From the NCBI RefSeq assembly GCF_900090275.1, contig NZ_LT607755.1, positions 2,294,001 to 2,358,000 of the forward strand: DNA of 64,000 bases, given 5' to 3'. The first letter of the stretch is position 1; each line of letters starts with the position of its first letter. Positions 56,880-64,000 of this stretch are shown here, piece after piece. The translations under genes were made by a program, and so were the position numbers. The notes beneath the pieces are model-generated. The model saw nothing but the letters and a program-made list of their open reading frames with translations. It did not search any database and was not told where the DNA came from. Origin of the DNA: Micromonospora zamorensis. Its GTDB lineage: Bacteria > Actinomycetota > Actinomycetes > Mycobacteriales > Micromonosporaceae.

Positions 56880-59345
56880 TCATTTGTTGCCGAGGTTGAT
56901 CGGGGTGCGCCGGCGGTTCGCCACACCCCGCGCGTACGCGGCCATCGCCGTCGCCACCTGGGCCGGATCGCGGTACTCGGACCGTTGTTGCTGCTGGGGG
57001 ACGGTCACGCCGCCGGGGACGAGTTGCCGTTGCGGTTGCCGTTTGGGCAGGCCGGAGTTGGTGGTGGTGGCGACCTCGGGGGTGTGCGCCTGGGCAGCCG
57101 TGCGCCAGGCGTCGTCGGCTGGACCGGACCATTCCTGGCCGTCGTGGCCCTCGGCGACGTCGCTCTGGAACCAGTGGTTGACCTGTTCGAAGATGAGGAG
57201 CTCCTCGGTGGGCGCGTCACCCCGGTCCGGGGGTGGGGGAGCCGGTCGGAACACCGGCGCCGCCGGGAGGGTCCGCTCGGCCGGGGGTCGCCCGGCGGTG
57301 GGCTCGGGCCGCGGCTGGTAGGGCGGCGGGGGATTGGCCGTGCGCGCCGCCCTCCGCGAGAGCCGTCCGGGTGCGAGCAGGTATTCCTCCGGTGGCAGAG
57401 ACCGGATGATCGTCGCGGGCAGCGTCGCCTCGGCGAGGATGCCGCGTCGGGGGCCGCGTCGCAGTTGGACGGTGGCGCCCAGCCGGGCCGCGAGCTGACC
57501 CACGACGACCAACCCCATCGCCCGTACGGCGGCCACGTCGATCGCCGGTGGGCGGGCCAACAGCTCGTTGAGCTGCTGCATCCGTTGCGGGGACAACCCC
57601 ACACCCTCGTCACTGATCTGGATGATGACGCGGTCACCGAGGCTCCGGCCGCTCACCCACGTCTCGCTGGCCGGCGGCGAGTACGTCGTCGCGTTGTCCA
57701 TGAGTTCGGCGATCAGGTGCACGACCTCGTCGACGGTCTTGGCCGCCACGGCGACGTCGCCGTCGATCATGCCGAGCCGGATCCGCGCGTAGTGCTCGAT
57801 CTGGGACAGCGCCGCCTGGAGCACCTGTTGCAGGGGGACGTCGCGCTGTCGTACGCGACCGACGCCGACGCCGCCGAGCACCAGCAGGCTGGCGTTGATG
57901 CGGCCCATCCGGGTCGCCAGGTTGTCCAGCGTGTACAGCTGGTGGAGCCGGTCGGGGTCGGTCTCGTCCCGTTCGACGAGGTCCACCTGGGCCAGGACGG
58001 CGTCGACGAGCCGCTGTTCGCGGCGGCTCAGGTGGATGAAGATGTCGGCGGTGTTGGCGCGCATGACGGCCTGCTCGGCGGCGGTCCGCACGGCGGCCTG
58101 GTGGACGGCGCTGAACGCCTGGCCCAGCTCGCCGATCTCGTCGCCGGTGGACGGTTCGAGTGCGGCGCTGGACTGCTGGCGGGCCAGTTTGTCCGGGTCG
58201 ACGGCGGCGCTGCCCGGCTGCTGGAGCTGGGCCACCACGGCGGGGAGCTGTTCGAACGCCACCGCGTTCGCGGCGTCCCGCAGGCGACGCAGTCGCCGGG
58301 TGATCTGCCGGGCGACTGCCCAGGTCACCAGCGCGGTGAGGACGAGTGCCAGGAGGACGCCGACCGCCTCGGCGACGGCCCGGCGGCGCTGGTCGGTGTG
58401 CGCGGCCCGGACGTCGTCGCGGACCGCGGCGTCGACCCGCCCCCGCAGCTCGGCCAGACGGGCGGCACGCGTCTGGGTGGTGGACACCCAGCCGCCGGTC
58501 TCCAGTTGCAACCGCGACCCCGGTTGGGCCCGGGACACCTCGTCCTGCATCCGTTGCAGGGCGAGCGCCTCCTTGCCGGTGCCGGCCTGCTCCCACCAGA
58601 GGCTCCACTCGGCCGGGGCCAGGGCCAGGAACGACAGGCTCGACTCGGTGTAGCTGGTGCGGGCGGCGGTGATGTCCTGTTGCATGGCCGGGGTCAGCTC
58701 GCCGCCCGCGACCGCCCGCAGCACGGCGACCTGCTGCTGACCGATCGCCTCGGCCGTCTTCGACAGTGCCGCCGACGCCCGGATCCCGTCGGCGAGCCGG
58801 GCGTCCACCACGCCGTGCGAGACGGTCTCCCGAAAGTTGATCAAATCGGCGATGGCGATGCGGTAGCTGAAGGTCATCGCCGACACCGAGGCGTGCGTCG
58901 CCGTGCGTACCTGGGTGCGCAGCGGGGCGAGGCTGCCCAGAGCCGCGTCGATGCGGCGCAGGAGAGCCCGGTTGGCCTCGGCGTCGGCGGACAGCCGGTC
59001 TCGCTGCCTCCGGTAGCGCGTGACAGCGTCGTCGGTGGTGGCCATCTCCGCACCGAAGGCGTCCTGCTGCTCCGGCCCGCCGTAGGTGAGCAGGTCGGCG
59101 GCGGCGATGCGTTCGCGTTGCAGGCGGTAGGCGAGGTCACCGGCCTCGGCGCCGACCTGGGCCAGGACCCGCAGGTCGCTGGCCCGGGCTGTCTGGCGTG
59201 CGCTCTCGGTCAGCGCGAGACCGGCGAAGCCGATCACGGCGACGAGCGGTGCCGCGACGATGAGGCGCATCCGGCCGGCGATCTTCCAACCGCGTCGCCG
59301 GGTCGGGTAGGGTCTGGCCGCGTGGGACCGGGTGCTCGACGCCAA
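56880..59345 (-). CDS. NIT-domain sensor histidine kinase (CvnA-like) with altered phospho-acceptor site
   Basis: An 821-residue membrane kinase. TM1 spans about 27-48, the nitrate/nitrite-sensing (NIT) domain about 50-325, TM2 about 326-346, HAMP about 347-430, a dimerisation helix pair about 435-495, and the ATPase domain about 505-640 (N-box [12 protein letters not shown] with Asn551, G1 DEGVG). A Pro/Gln-rich tail of about 180 residues follows. In relatives, as I recall, the helix reads LDHLATRM; here it is [10 protein letters not shown], with Asn475 replacing the His thought to be phosphorylated. The ATP site looks intact. The start is TTG 59345, the only one before TM1 leaving the [10 protein letters not shown] lead. 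It precedes the roadblock gene by 16 bases. Confidence 0.88.
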   Translation of the reverse strand: MASSTRSHAARPYPTRRRGWKIAGRMRLIVAAPLVAVIGFAGLALTESARQTARASDLRVLAQVGAEAGDLAYRLQRERIAAADLLTYGGPEQQDAFGAEMATTDDAVTRYRRQRDRLSADAEANRALLRRIDAALGSLAPLRTQVRTATHASVSAMTFSYRIAIADLINFRETVSHGVVDARLADGIRASAALSKTAEAIGQQQVAVLRAVAGGELTPAMQQDITAARTSYTESSLSFLALAPAEWSLWWEQAGTGKEALALQRMQDEVSRAQPGSRLQLETGGWVSTTQTRAARLAELRGRVDAAVRDDVRAAHTDQRRRAVAEAVGVLLALVLTALVTWAVARQITRRLRRLRDAANAVAFEQLPAVVAQLQQPGSAAVDPDKLARQQSSAALEPSTGDEIGELGQAFSAVHQAAVRTAAEQAVMRANTADIFIHLSRREQRLVDAVLAQVDLVERDETDPDRLHQLYTLDNLATRMGRINASLLVLGGVGVGRVRQRDVPLQQVLQAALSQIEHYARIRLGMIDGDVAVAAKTVDEVVHLIAELMDNATTYSPPASETWVSGRSLGDRVIIQISDEGVGLSPQRMQQLNELLARPPAIDVAAVRAMGLVVVGQLAARLGATVQLRRGPRRGILAEATLPATIIRSLPPEEYLLAPGRLSRRAARTANPPPPYQPRPEPTAGRPPAERTLPAAPVFRPAPPPPDRGDAPTEELLIFEQVNHWFQSDVAEGHDGQEWSGPADDAWRTAAQAHTPEVATTTNSGLPKRQPQRQLVPGGVTVPQQQQRSEYRDPAQVATAMAAYARGVANRRRTPINLGNK

Positions 59346-59443
59346 GATTGACTCCCACGACTCGTCGATGACGGTCTATCCGCACGTTGCCGAATGCAAG
59401 TCCCATTCGGCCGGAAGCCGGGCTCGTAGGCCAGACCTGGCCG

Positions 59444-59464
59444 TGGTACAAACTGGCCGTACCA
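59444..59464. promoter_or_regulatory. Inverted repeat upstream of the NIT kinase
   Basis: TGGTAC and GTACCA form perfect 6-bp arms around a 9-base centre (AAACTGGCC), in the 177-base gap between the kinase start and the upstream helix-turn-helix gene stop. It is a candidate regulator site; the small helix-turn-helix protein next door is one possible binder. Confidence 0.4.
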
Positions 59465-59522
59465 GCATCTGTACCCAACGTCAGCGGCCGGTGACGCCCG
59501 AGACCGAGCCGGGATCGTGGGG

Positions 59523-60005
59523 TCAGCGCTGGTCGTCGCGGGGGTCGGCCGGCGGCTGCGGCCGCTGTGCGTCGTCCGGACCGGACGGGCCGTTGAGCAC
59601 CTGCCCGATCAGCTCACGCAGCTCGTCGATCGCGTCCACCACGGCGCCGGGGTCGCGCGCGTCGCGTCGATCACGCTGACGTGGCGCCGGCCGGCCCGGC
59701 CGGACCGGTGGTGAGGCGCGGGGGCCCCGGCGGCCATCGGCCGCCGCCTGTTCGGCCGCCACCTGCGGCCACAGCGCCGCGAGTCGGCCGTCGGTGCCGA
59801 GCACGTCGTCGCAGCGCAGCGCGAACTCGTGACTGCCGAACCGGCGACCGGACTCGACCGCCGCGACCGTCTCCCGGCTGAACCGCACCAGATCCGCCAG
59901 CGCCCGCTGGGTCAGACCCCGCCGGACGCGGCAGTTGCGCAGTTCCCATCGGAACCGTTCGCTGGCCGCAGGGGGAGCAGGGCTCGACGGGGACGTGTGC
60001 TCCAT
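59523..60005 (-). CDS. Small XRE-type helix-turn-helix protein
   Basis: A 160-residue protein. Residues about 18-65 form a Cro/C1-type helix-turn-helix: RNCRVRRGLTQRALADLVRF and SRETVAAVESGRRFGS. The rest is charged and Pro/Arg-rich, without a DUF5753-like sensor domain, so it is shorter than the usual Streptomyces family. ATG 60005 is chosen. Its neighbours are the NIT kinase (downstream, same strand) and the P450 gene (upstream, same strand). Confidence 0.78.
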   Translation of the reverse strand: MEHTSPSSPAPPAASERFRWELRNCRVRRGLTQRALADLVRFSRETVAAVESGRRFGSHEFALRCDDVLGTDGRLAALWPQVAAEQAAADGRRGPRASPPVRPGRPAPRQRDRRDARDPGAVVDAIDELRELIGQVLNGPSGPDDAQRPQPPADPRDDQR

Positions 60006-60191
60006 GCGCTCACCTTCGTGGCTTCGAGAATCAGCAGCGGAAGCCGGATCGAGATTGGCTGATGAGCTGAACATTCACAGAGGACAATTCTTAACCCAGG
60101 ACGCGATGGGTGTGAAGACGTTCACCGACCTGGATCGTCGGGCAAAGCAGAAAAGGGTGCGTGTCAGGCCCCTTGCCGGTGCCGGGCAGGG

Positions 60192-60213
60192 GCGGGAAGG
60201 CCACCCTTCCCGC
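60192..60213 (-). terminator. Terminator after the P450 gene
   Basis: GCGGGAAGG (60192-60200) pairs perfectly with CCTTCCCGC (60205-60213) around a CCAC loop, 43 bases beyond the P450 stop. Confidence 0.65.
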
Positions 60214-60255
60214 ACTCGTCCGCGCGCGGGCAGGCGCGTTGGCGCACCGGCACTG

Positions 60256-61548
60256 TCAGGCGGCCTGCGCTTCGACGGCCGCCTCACCTCGCGCCGCCGG
60301 AACGTCGGCCGGTGCCATGGTATCGATTACCGCGAGCAGCGTGTGGTGGGCTCGAAACGCGACATTGGCCTTGTACGAGCGCTGTTGCCCAGTCGCCAGG
60401 CGGAGGCCGGGAATGGCTTCGGTGAGTCGGGTGATGGCGATTTCAGCCTCCAGCCGCGCCAATCCCGCGCCTATGCAGAAATGCGGGCCATGGCCGAACG
60501 ACAGGTGATTGCCCACGTCCGCCCGAGGTGGATGAAACTGGTCCGGGTGGGCGAAGACCGCGGGGTCGCGGTTCGCCGCCCCGATCAGCAGCAGGCAGCG
60601 TGCCCCGGCGGGGATGGTCACCGTTCCCAGTGTGACGTCCCGGTTGGTCACCCGCAGCCAGCCGTCGATGGCGGGCGCGAAGCGCAGGGTCTCGCCCACG
60701 AACGCGGAGACGGCCCCCGGGTCGGTGGTGAGCTCCGACCAGTGCCGCGGACTGGACAGCGCCTGGTCGAGGGCGTGGGCGAGCAACCCGGCGGTGGTCT
60801 CGTGGCCGGCGACGAGGAGGTTGAAGGCCAGGCTCGCGACCTCGGGCACGGTCAGCACCGCGTCGTCGTCGTCCCGGTATGCCAGGGCGCGGCTGATGAA
60901 GTCGTCGCCCTGGTGTCCACTGTCCACCCGTTGGCGGACAAGCTCCTCGCAGTAGTGCCAGAACTCCAGCAGATCCTGCGCCAGGCGCACCTGCTCCGCA
61001 GGCTCCGGTTGCCCCCAGATGAGCGCGATCTGGCCGTCCGCCCAGCTCCGGATCCGCCCGATGTCGCCGTCGGGCACCCCGAGGATGTCCAGGACCACCA
61101 GCAGGGGGAGCTCGGTGGCGAATTCCGGGATCAGGTCGACCTGATCGCCCCGGCGGGCGGCGAGCCGGGACACCAACTGGTCGACCCGGCGCCGGATGAT
61201 CGGGCCGTACTCGACCTCGACCCGCTCGGGGGTGCTGGCGAAGGCCGCCCGTAGGGCCCGACGGGTGCGGGGGTGCACCGGCGGGTCGGCAGCGGCCGTC
61301 GTGGGGGGCGCGTCGATCTGCATGATCACGCTCATCGCCTCCGGGCACACCTCGTAGACCGGGGCGAGCGTGAGGGCGTTGCCGAACGTCGCGACGTCGG
61401 CGAGTGCGCGCCGGACGTCCGCGTGTCTGCTGATCAACCACAACCCCAGATCCTCGGCGTAGTGCACACCGTCGGGATCGTCGAGAATGCGCCGCCACAT
61501 GCTTGCCGGATCGGTGAGATAGACCCCGGCGAACGGATTCAAACGCAT
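60256..61548 (-). CDS. Cytochrome P450 (CYP) monooxygenase
   Basis: A 430-residue soluble bacterial P450. The I-helix oxygen-activating motif is AGHETT (247-252), ExxR is ETLR (286-289), and the haem loop is FGHGPHFCIGAGLARLE with Cys358 as ligand. All key residues are present. The 93-residue N-terminus and PPVHPRTRRALRAAF segment are typical of actinomycete class I enzymes needing external ferredoxin; no redox partner is encoded here. The ATG follows AGGAGG by five bases. P450 genes are often found beside conservons, which may explain its position. Confidence 0.93.
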   Translation of the reverse strand: MRLNPFAGVYLTDPASMWRRILDDPDGVHYAEDLGLWLISRHADVRRALADVATFGNALTLAPVYEVCPEAMSVIMQIDAPPTTAAADPPVHPRTRRALRAAFASTPERVEVEYGPIIRRRVDQLVSRLAARRGDQVDLIPEFATELPLLVVLDILGVPDGDIGRIRSWADGQIALIWGQPEPAEQVRLAQDLLEFWHYCEELVRQRVDSGHQGDDFISRALAYRDDDDAVLTVPEVASLAFNLLVAGHETTAGLLAHALDQALSSPRHWSELTTDPGAVSAFVGETLRFAPAIDGWLRVTNRDVTLGTVTIPAGARCLLLIGAANRDPAVFAHPDQFHPPRADVGNHLSFGHGPHFCIGAGLARLEAEIAITRLTEAIPGLRLATGQQRSYKANVAFRAHHTLLAVIDTMAPADVPAARGEAAVEAQAA

Positions 61549-62043
61549 GGAAAGCCTCCTGATGCGCGCGGCGCGAAACCGGCAGCGCCTCCATTTTTGA
61601 GGTCGGTCAGTTTGGGCCGATAATGGCGCGCATCTGCCTCTGGCTCTTTACGGTGCGCTGAGTAGCCGCACAAGTCAAGATTGGTCACCGTCTATTTATG
61701 CCGCGACATAATGCGTGCTGCAACGGACGGCTGAAACCGGCTGGATGCAACTTGCGCCTGGGTCCTTGCCGTCGGTCGACCCCATTTCACGACGAGATGC
61801 CCGTTGCGCGCGACAACGAGACCATCGGGAACAGATGAGGCGGACGACCGCCCATGATGGACGGCGGAATCACGGTGCCGCTCTCCCTCATGACCGGAAA
61901 ACGATCTCCGGACCGGCAGGTGACGCAGGGCTCGGGCCACCTGCCTGGCCGAGGGACCGGCGACGCCCGCACGCGTCGCGGGGGCTCCGGCCCAGGCCGG
62001 AACCCCCGCGATGTTCTGGCGTGACGACCCGCCGGGTCAGCGG
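61549..62043. other. 495-base region without a convincing gene
   Basis: Between the P450 start and the end of the GH2 gene. It has the P450 leader, a possible -35 TTGACT on the minus strand at 61678-61673 without a good -10, and the terminator at 61977-62010. Short open frames occur but lack ribosome sites and usual third-base GC bias. It is locally AT-richer around 61640-61710. Confidence 0.5.
61977..62010 (-). terminator. Terminator after the GH2 gene
   Basis: CGCGGGGGCTCCGGCC (61977-61992) pairs with 61995-62010 with one mismatch; the tip of the stem must open to form the loop. It lies 33 bases beyond the GH2 stop. Confidence 0.75.
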
Positions 62044-64000
62044 TCAGGGCGCCCAGGGGCTGGCGATGTTCCAGGTGCTGTCGGCGGTCCACAACGTCGG
62101 CGTGTTGTACGCGTCGCCGCCGGTGCCGTTGCTGAGCCAGACCTCCGAGTTGTAGTGCCGCAGGTACCTGCCCCGGAAGTTGTACGACTCCAGCGACACA
62201 CCCGAGCCGGTCAGCCCGACCCGTGCGCACCAGGTGGCGTCGGCACGCAGGAGCGTCGAGCCGTCGTCCGGCGAGTTGCGGACCCGGGAGTTCTGGTGGC
62301 GCAGGTACTGCCCGGGAAAGTTGACCGACTCGAACGAGTAGCAGCCGGCATCGGCCAGGCCGGCCCTGATGGTGTACGTGGCGTCGGCCTTGAGCAGGCT
62401 GGGGCTCGCGGCGGCGACCACCTCGGTGTAGGCCAGGCTGTCCTGGTGGCGCAGGTAGCGGTTGGTGAAGCCGGGCGTCGTCACCTGCAACGACCGCCGG
62501 GTGTTGACCGGCAGGGCCACCGGCGCCGAGCTGCCGATGGTCTTCGAGGCGTTGATCAGGGCGGTGTTGGCGGCGCGGACCCGCGCCTGATCCATCTTGA
62601 TCACCTGCCGGTCATAGGTCAGGAAGCCGTTCAGCTCGCCCTCCAGATCGGTGATCTCGGTGTAGACCGAGGCGCTGAGTCCCTTGCCGACCATCAGGTT
62701 CTGGCTGCCCTGCACCAGACCCACGTACCGATCGGTGAGGGCGCTCGAACTGGTCTGCCACTCGTAGGCGAAGAAGCCGCCGCTCGGGCTGTACTCGTGG
62801 CCCGGCGTGTGCAGGCCCAGCCCACCGAACTCACCGAGTACGGCGATCCGGCTGCTCGACGGTGTGGGCGAGTCGGGCCCGAGGTAGACGTGCCAGTCGT
62901 CGATGTCGCCGTTGCCGGGATTGCCGAGGGACTGGCAGCAGTTGTGGCCGCTGTGCGGGTTGACCAGACGTGTCGGGTCCTGGTTCTTGATGTTCTGCGC
63001 GACCCGCCGGGTGTCGGCGAGGGACCGCTCACCCCACCCCTCGTTGTAGGGCGTGTACGCGACCACTGCGGGCGAGCTGCGGTGCTCGTCGACGATCTCG
63101 CGTGCCTCGGCCTCGAACTGCGCCTGCTGGGCGTCGGTCGGGTTGATGTCCTGCGCGGTCAGCGACGGGATGTCCTGCCAGACCAGCAGGCCGAGCCGGT
63201 CCGCGTGGTAGAACCAGCGCTGTGGCTCGACCTTGATGTGCTTGCGCACCATGTTGAAGCCCAGGTCCTTGTGCTTCTGCAGGTCGAAGGCGAGCGCGGC
63301 GTCGGTCGGCGCCGTGTAGAGGCCGTCCGGCCAGAAGCCCTGGTCGAGGGTGCCGACCTGGAACACGAACTGGCCGTTGAGCTTGGGGCGCAGCACCCCG
63401 TTCACCAGACCCGTGGTGATCTCCCGCATGCCGAAGTAGTGCGCTGTCCGGTCCACAGTGGAGGCTGAGCCGTTGCGGAGGGTGACGCGGAGATTGTAGA
63501 GGAACGGGTCGTCGGGCGACCATCGGCGTGCGTTCGGCACCGGCACGCTGAACTCGGTGAAGCCGCCGGTGGCCGAACCGACCACGGTGCTCCCGTTCAG
63601 CGCCTCGGCGAGCACGCTGTGGCCGCTCACGTCCCCCCGGGTGAAGACCCGCACCCGCAACGTGTTGGTGCTCAGGTTCGGGTAGACGTCCACGCTGCTG
63701 ATGGAGGCGGTGGGCACCGGCTCCATCCACACCGTCTGCCAGATGCCGGAGCTGGGGGTGTAGAAGATCCCGCCGGGTGTCTTGGTCTGCTTGCCGATGG
63801 CGGGCAGGCTGCCGTTCTGTCGGGTGTCGGTTGGGTCCCAGACCTTGACGACGATCTCGTTCGCCCCGGTGGTGAGCTGGGGGGTCACGTCGAAGGTGAA
63901 GGCGTCGTAGCCGCCGGTGTGCGCGCCGACCCGTACGCCGTTGACCCAGACGGTGCTCTGCCAGTCGACGGCGCCGAAGTGCAGCAGGGTCCGCCGTCCC
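62044..64000 (-). CDS. Glycoside hydrolase family 2 enzyme with C-terminal CBM42 (AbfB); 5' end outside window
   Basis: At least 652 residues; the frame stays open to the edge at 64000, so the N-terminus is missing and the Met-like GTG at 63888 is internal. First comes the GH2 jelly roll (STVWVNGVRVGAHTGGYDAF), then the Ig-like domain, then the TIM barrel with acid/base Glu in YNEGWGE and a nucleophile candidate in VLGEFGG. The last about 150 residues form a three-part beta-trefoil (NRYLRHQ, GQYLRHQ, GRYLRHY), which is the AbfB/CBM42 arabinofuranose-binding module. It is thus a debranching or galactosidase/glucuronidase-type enzyme acting on arabinose-bearing polysaccharides; the exact activity is uncertain. 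Confidence 0.9.
   Translation of the reverse strand, partial: GRRTLLHFGAVDWQSTVWVNGVRVGAHTGGYDAFTFDVTPQLTTGANEIVVKVWDPTDTRQNGSLPAIGKQTKTPGGIFYTPSSGIWQTVWMEPVPTASISSVDVYPNLSTNTLRVRVFTRGDVSGHSVLAEALNGSTVVGSATGGFTEFSVPVPNARRWSPDDPFLYNLRVTLRNGSASTVDRTAHYFGMREITTGLVNGVLRPKLNGQFVFQVGTLDQGFWPDGLYTAPTDAALAFDLQKHKDLGFNMVRKHIKVEPQRWFYHADRLGLLVWQDIPSLTAQDINPTDAQQAQFEAEAREIVDEHRSSPAVVAYTPYNEGWGERSLADTRRVAQNIKNQDPTRLVNPHSGHNCCQSLGNPGNGDIDDWHVYLGPDSPTPSSSRIAVLGEFGGLGLHTPGHEYSPSGGFFAYEWQTSSSALTDRYVGLVQGSQNLMVGKGLSASVYTEITDLEGELNGFLTYDRQVIKMDQARVRAANTALINASKTIGSSAPVALPVNTRRSLQVTTPGFTNRYLRHQDSLAYTEVVAAASPSLLKADATYTIRAGLADAGCYSFESVNFPGQYLRHQNSRVRNSPDDGSTLLRADATWCARVGLTGSGVSLESYNFRGRYLRHYNSEVWLSNGTGGDAYNTPTLWTADSTWNIASPWAP

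Noticed and set aside
56547..59351. A 934-codon open frame on the plus strand
   Set aside because: It is antisense to the NIT kinase and roadblock genes, which have clear domains; the frame itself shows none.
61692..61940. Small open frame in the gap before the P450 gene
   Set aside because: No ribosome site, weak third-base GC bias and no recognisable motif.
62011..63468. A 485-codon open frame on the plus strand
   Set aside because: It is antisense to the GH2-CBM42 gene and shows repetitive Val/Arg composition without motifs.

Overview
This 64-kb window comes from a high-GC actinomycete. The gene content (small two-domain laccase, GH11 xylanase with a CBM2, an aculeacin-acylase-type penicillin acylase, a conservon-type NIT histidine kinase with a roadblock partner, a furA-katG pair, an ECF42 sigma factor with a DGPF protein) best fits Micromonosporaceae (Micromonospora or a close relative). 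That placement is inferred from families and codon usage; no rRNA or tRNA gene is present to prove it. No insertion sequence, integrase, CRISPR array or phage gene is visible, so this reads as ordinary chromosome.

Layout. 1-6 kb: a secreted SGNH esterase, a divergent TetR/zinc-less alcohol dehydrogenase pair with two operator dyads, a membrane Ser/Thr kinase and a xylanase. 6-11 kb: ECF42 sigma factor with DGPF protein, then furA-katG behind a leaderless, Fur-box-like promoter. 11-14.2 kb: a polar amino acid ABC importer. 14.3-22 kb: the most unusual block, four co-oriented exported proteins (Tat laccase; a 1311-residue ThuA/discoidin/PQQ dehydrogenase/PKD/DUF1080 protein; a cupredoxin with three Ig-like repeats; a beta-helix protein). 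22-32 kb: DUF1996 lipoprotein, L,D-transpeptidase, ROK repressor with divergent MFS pump, an AFL-like lipase, a serine hydrolase lipoprotein and a flavin monooxygenase.

32-39.3 kb is an iron-siderophore uptake operon (ATPase, binding lipoprotein, fused double permease, siderophore-interacting reductase, then an atypical SDR and a UPF0303 protein) with an 18/19 match to the IdeR/DmdR iron box on the start codon. 39.3-48.3 kb holds a BTAD/SARP-like regulator, two DHFR-like reductases, a DrrAB-type exporter with a MarR regulator, a DinB-like protein and an unknown gene. 48.5-51.8 kb has the acylase and a methyltransferase. 51.8-59.3 kb is a livKHMGF importer behind a NIT kinase and a roadblock protein. 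An XRE-type protein, a P450 and a 5'-incomplete GH2 enzyme with CBM42 complete the window.

How genes may work together. Plant-polymer use is suggested by xylanase, GH2-CBM42 and possibly the ROK/MFS pair. The 14.3-22 kb block can be read as an extracellular redox chain: a PQQ-type sugar dehydrogenase fused to two domains linked to 3-keto-glycoside chemistry, a copper electron carrier and an oxygen-reducing laccase. This is a hypothesis from domain content. Several promoters (furA, the iron operon, possibly drrA) look leaderless, with operators overlapping the core promoter.
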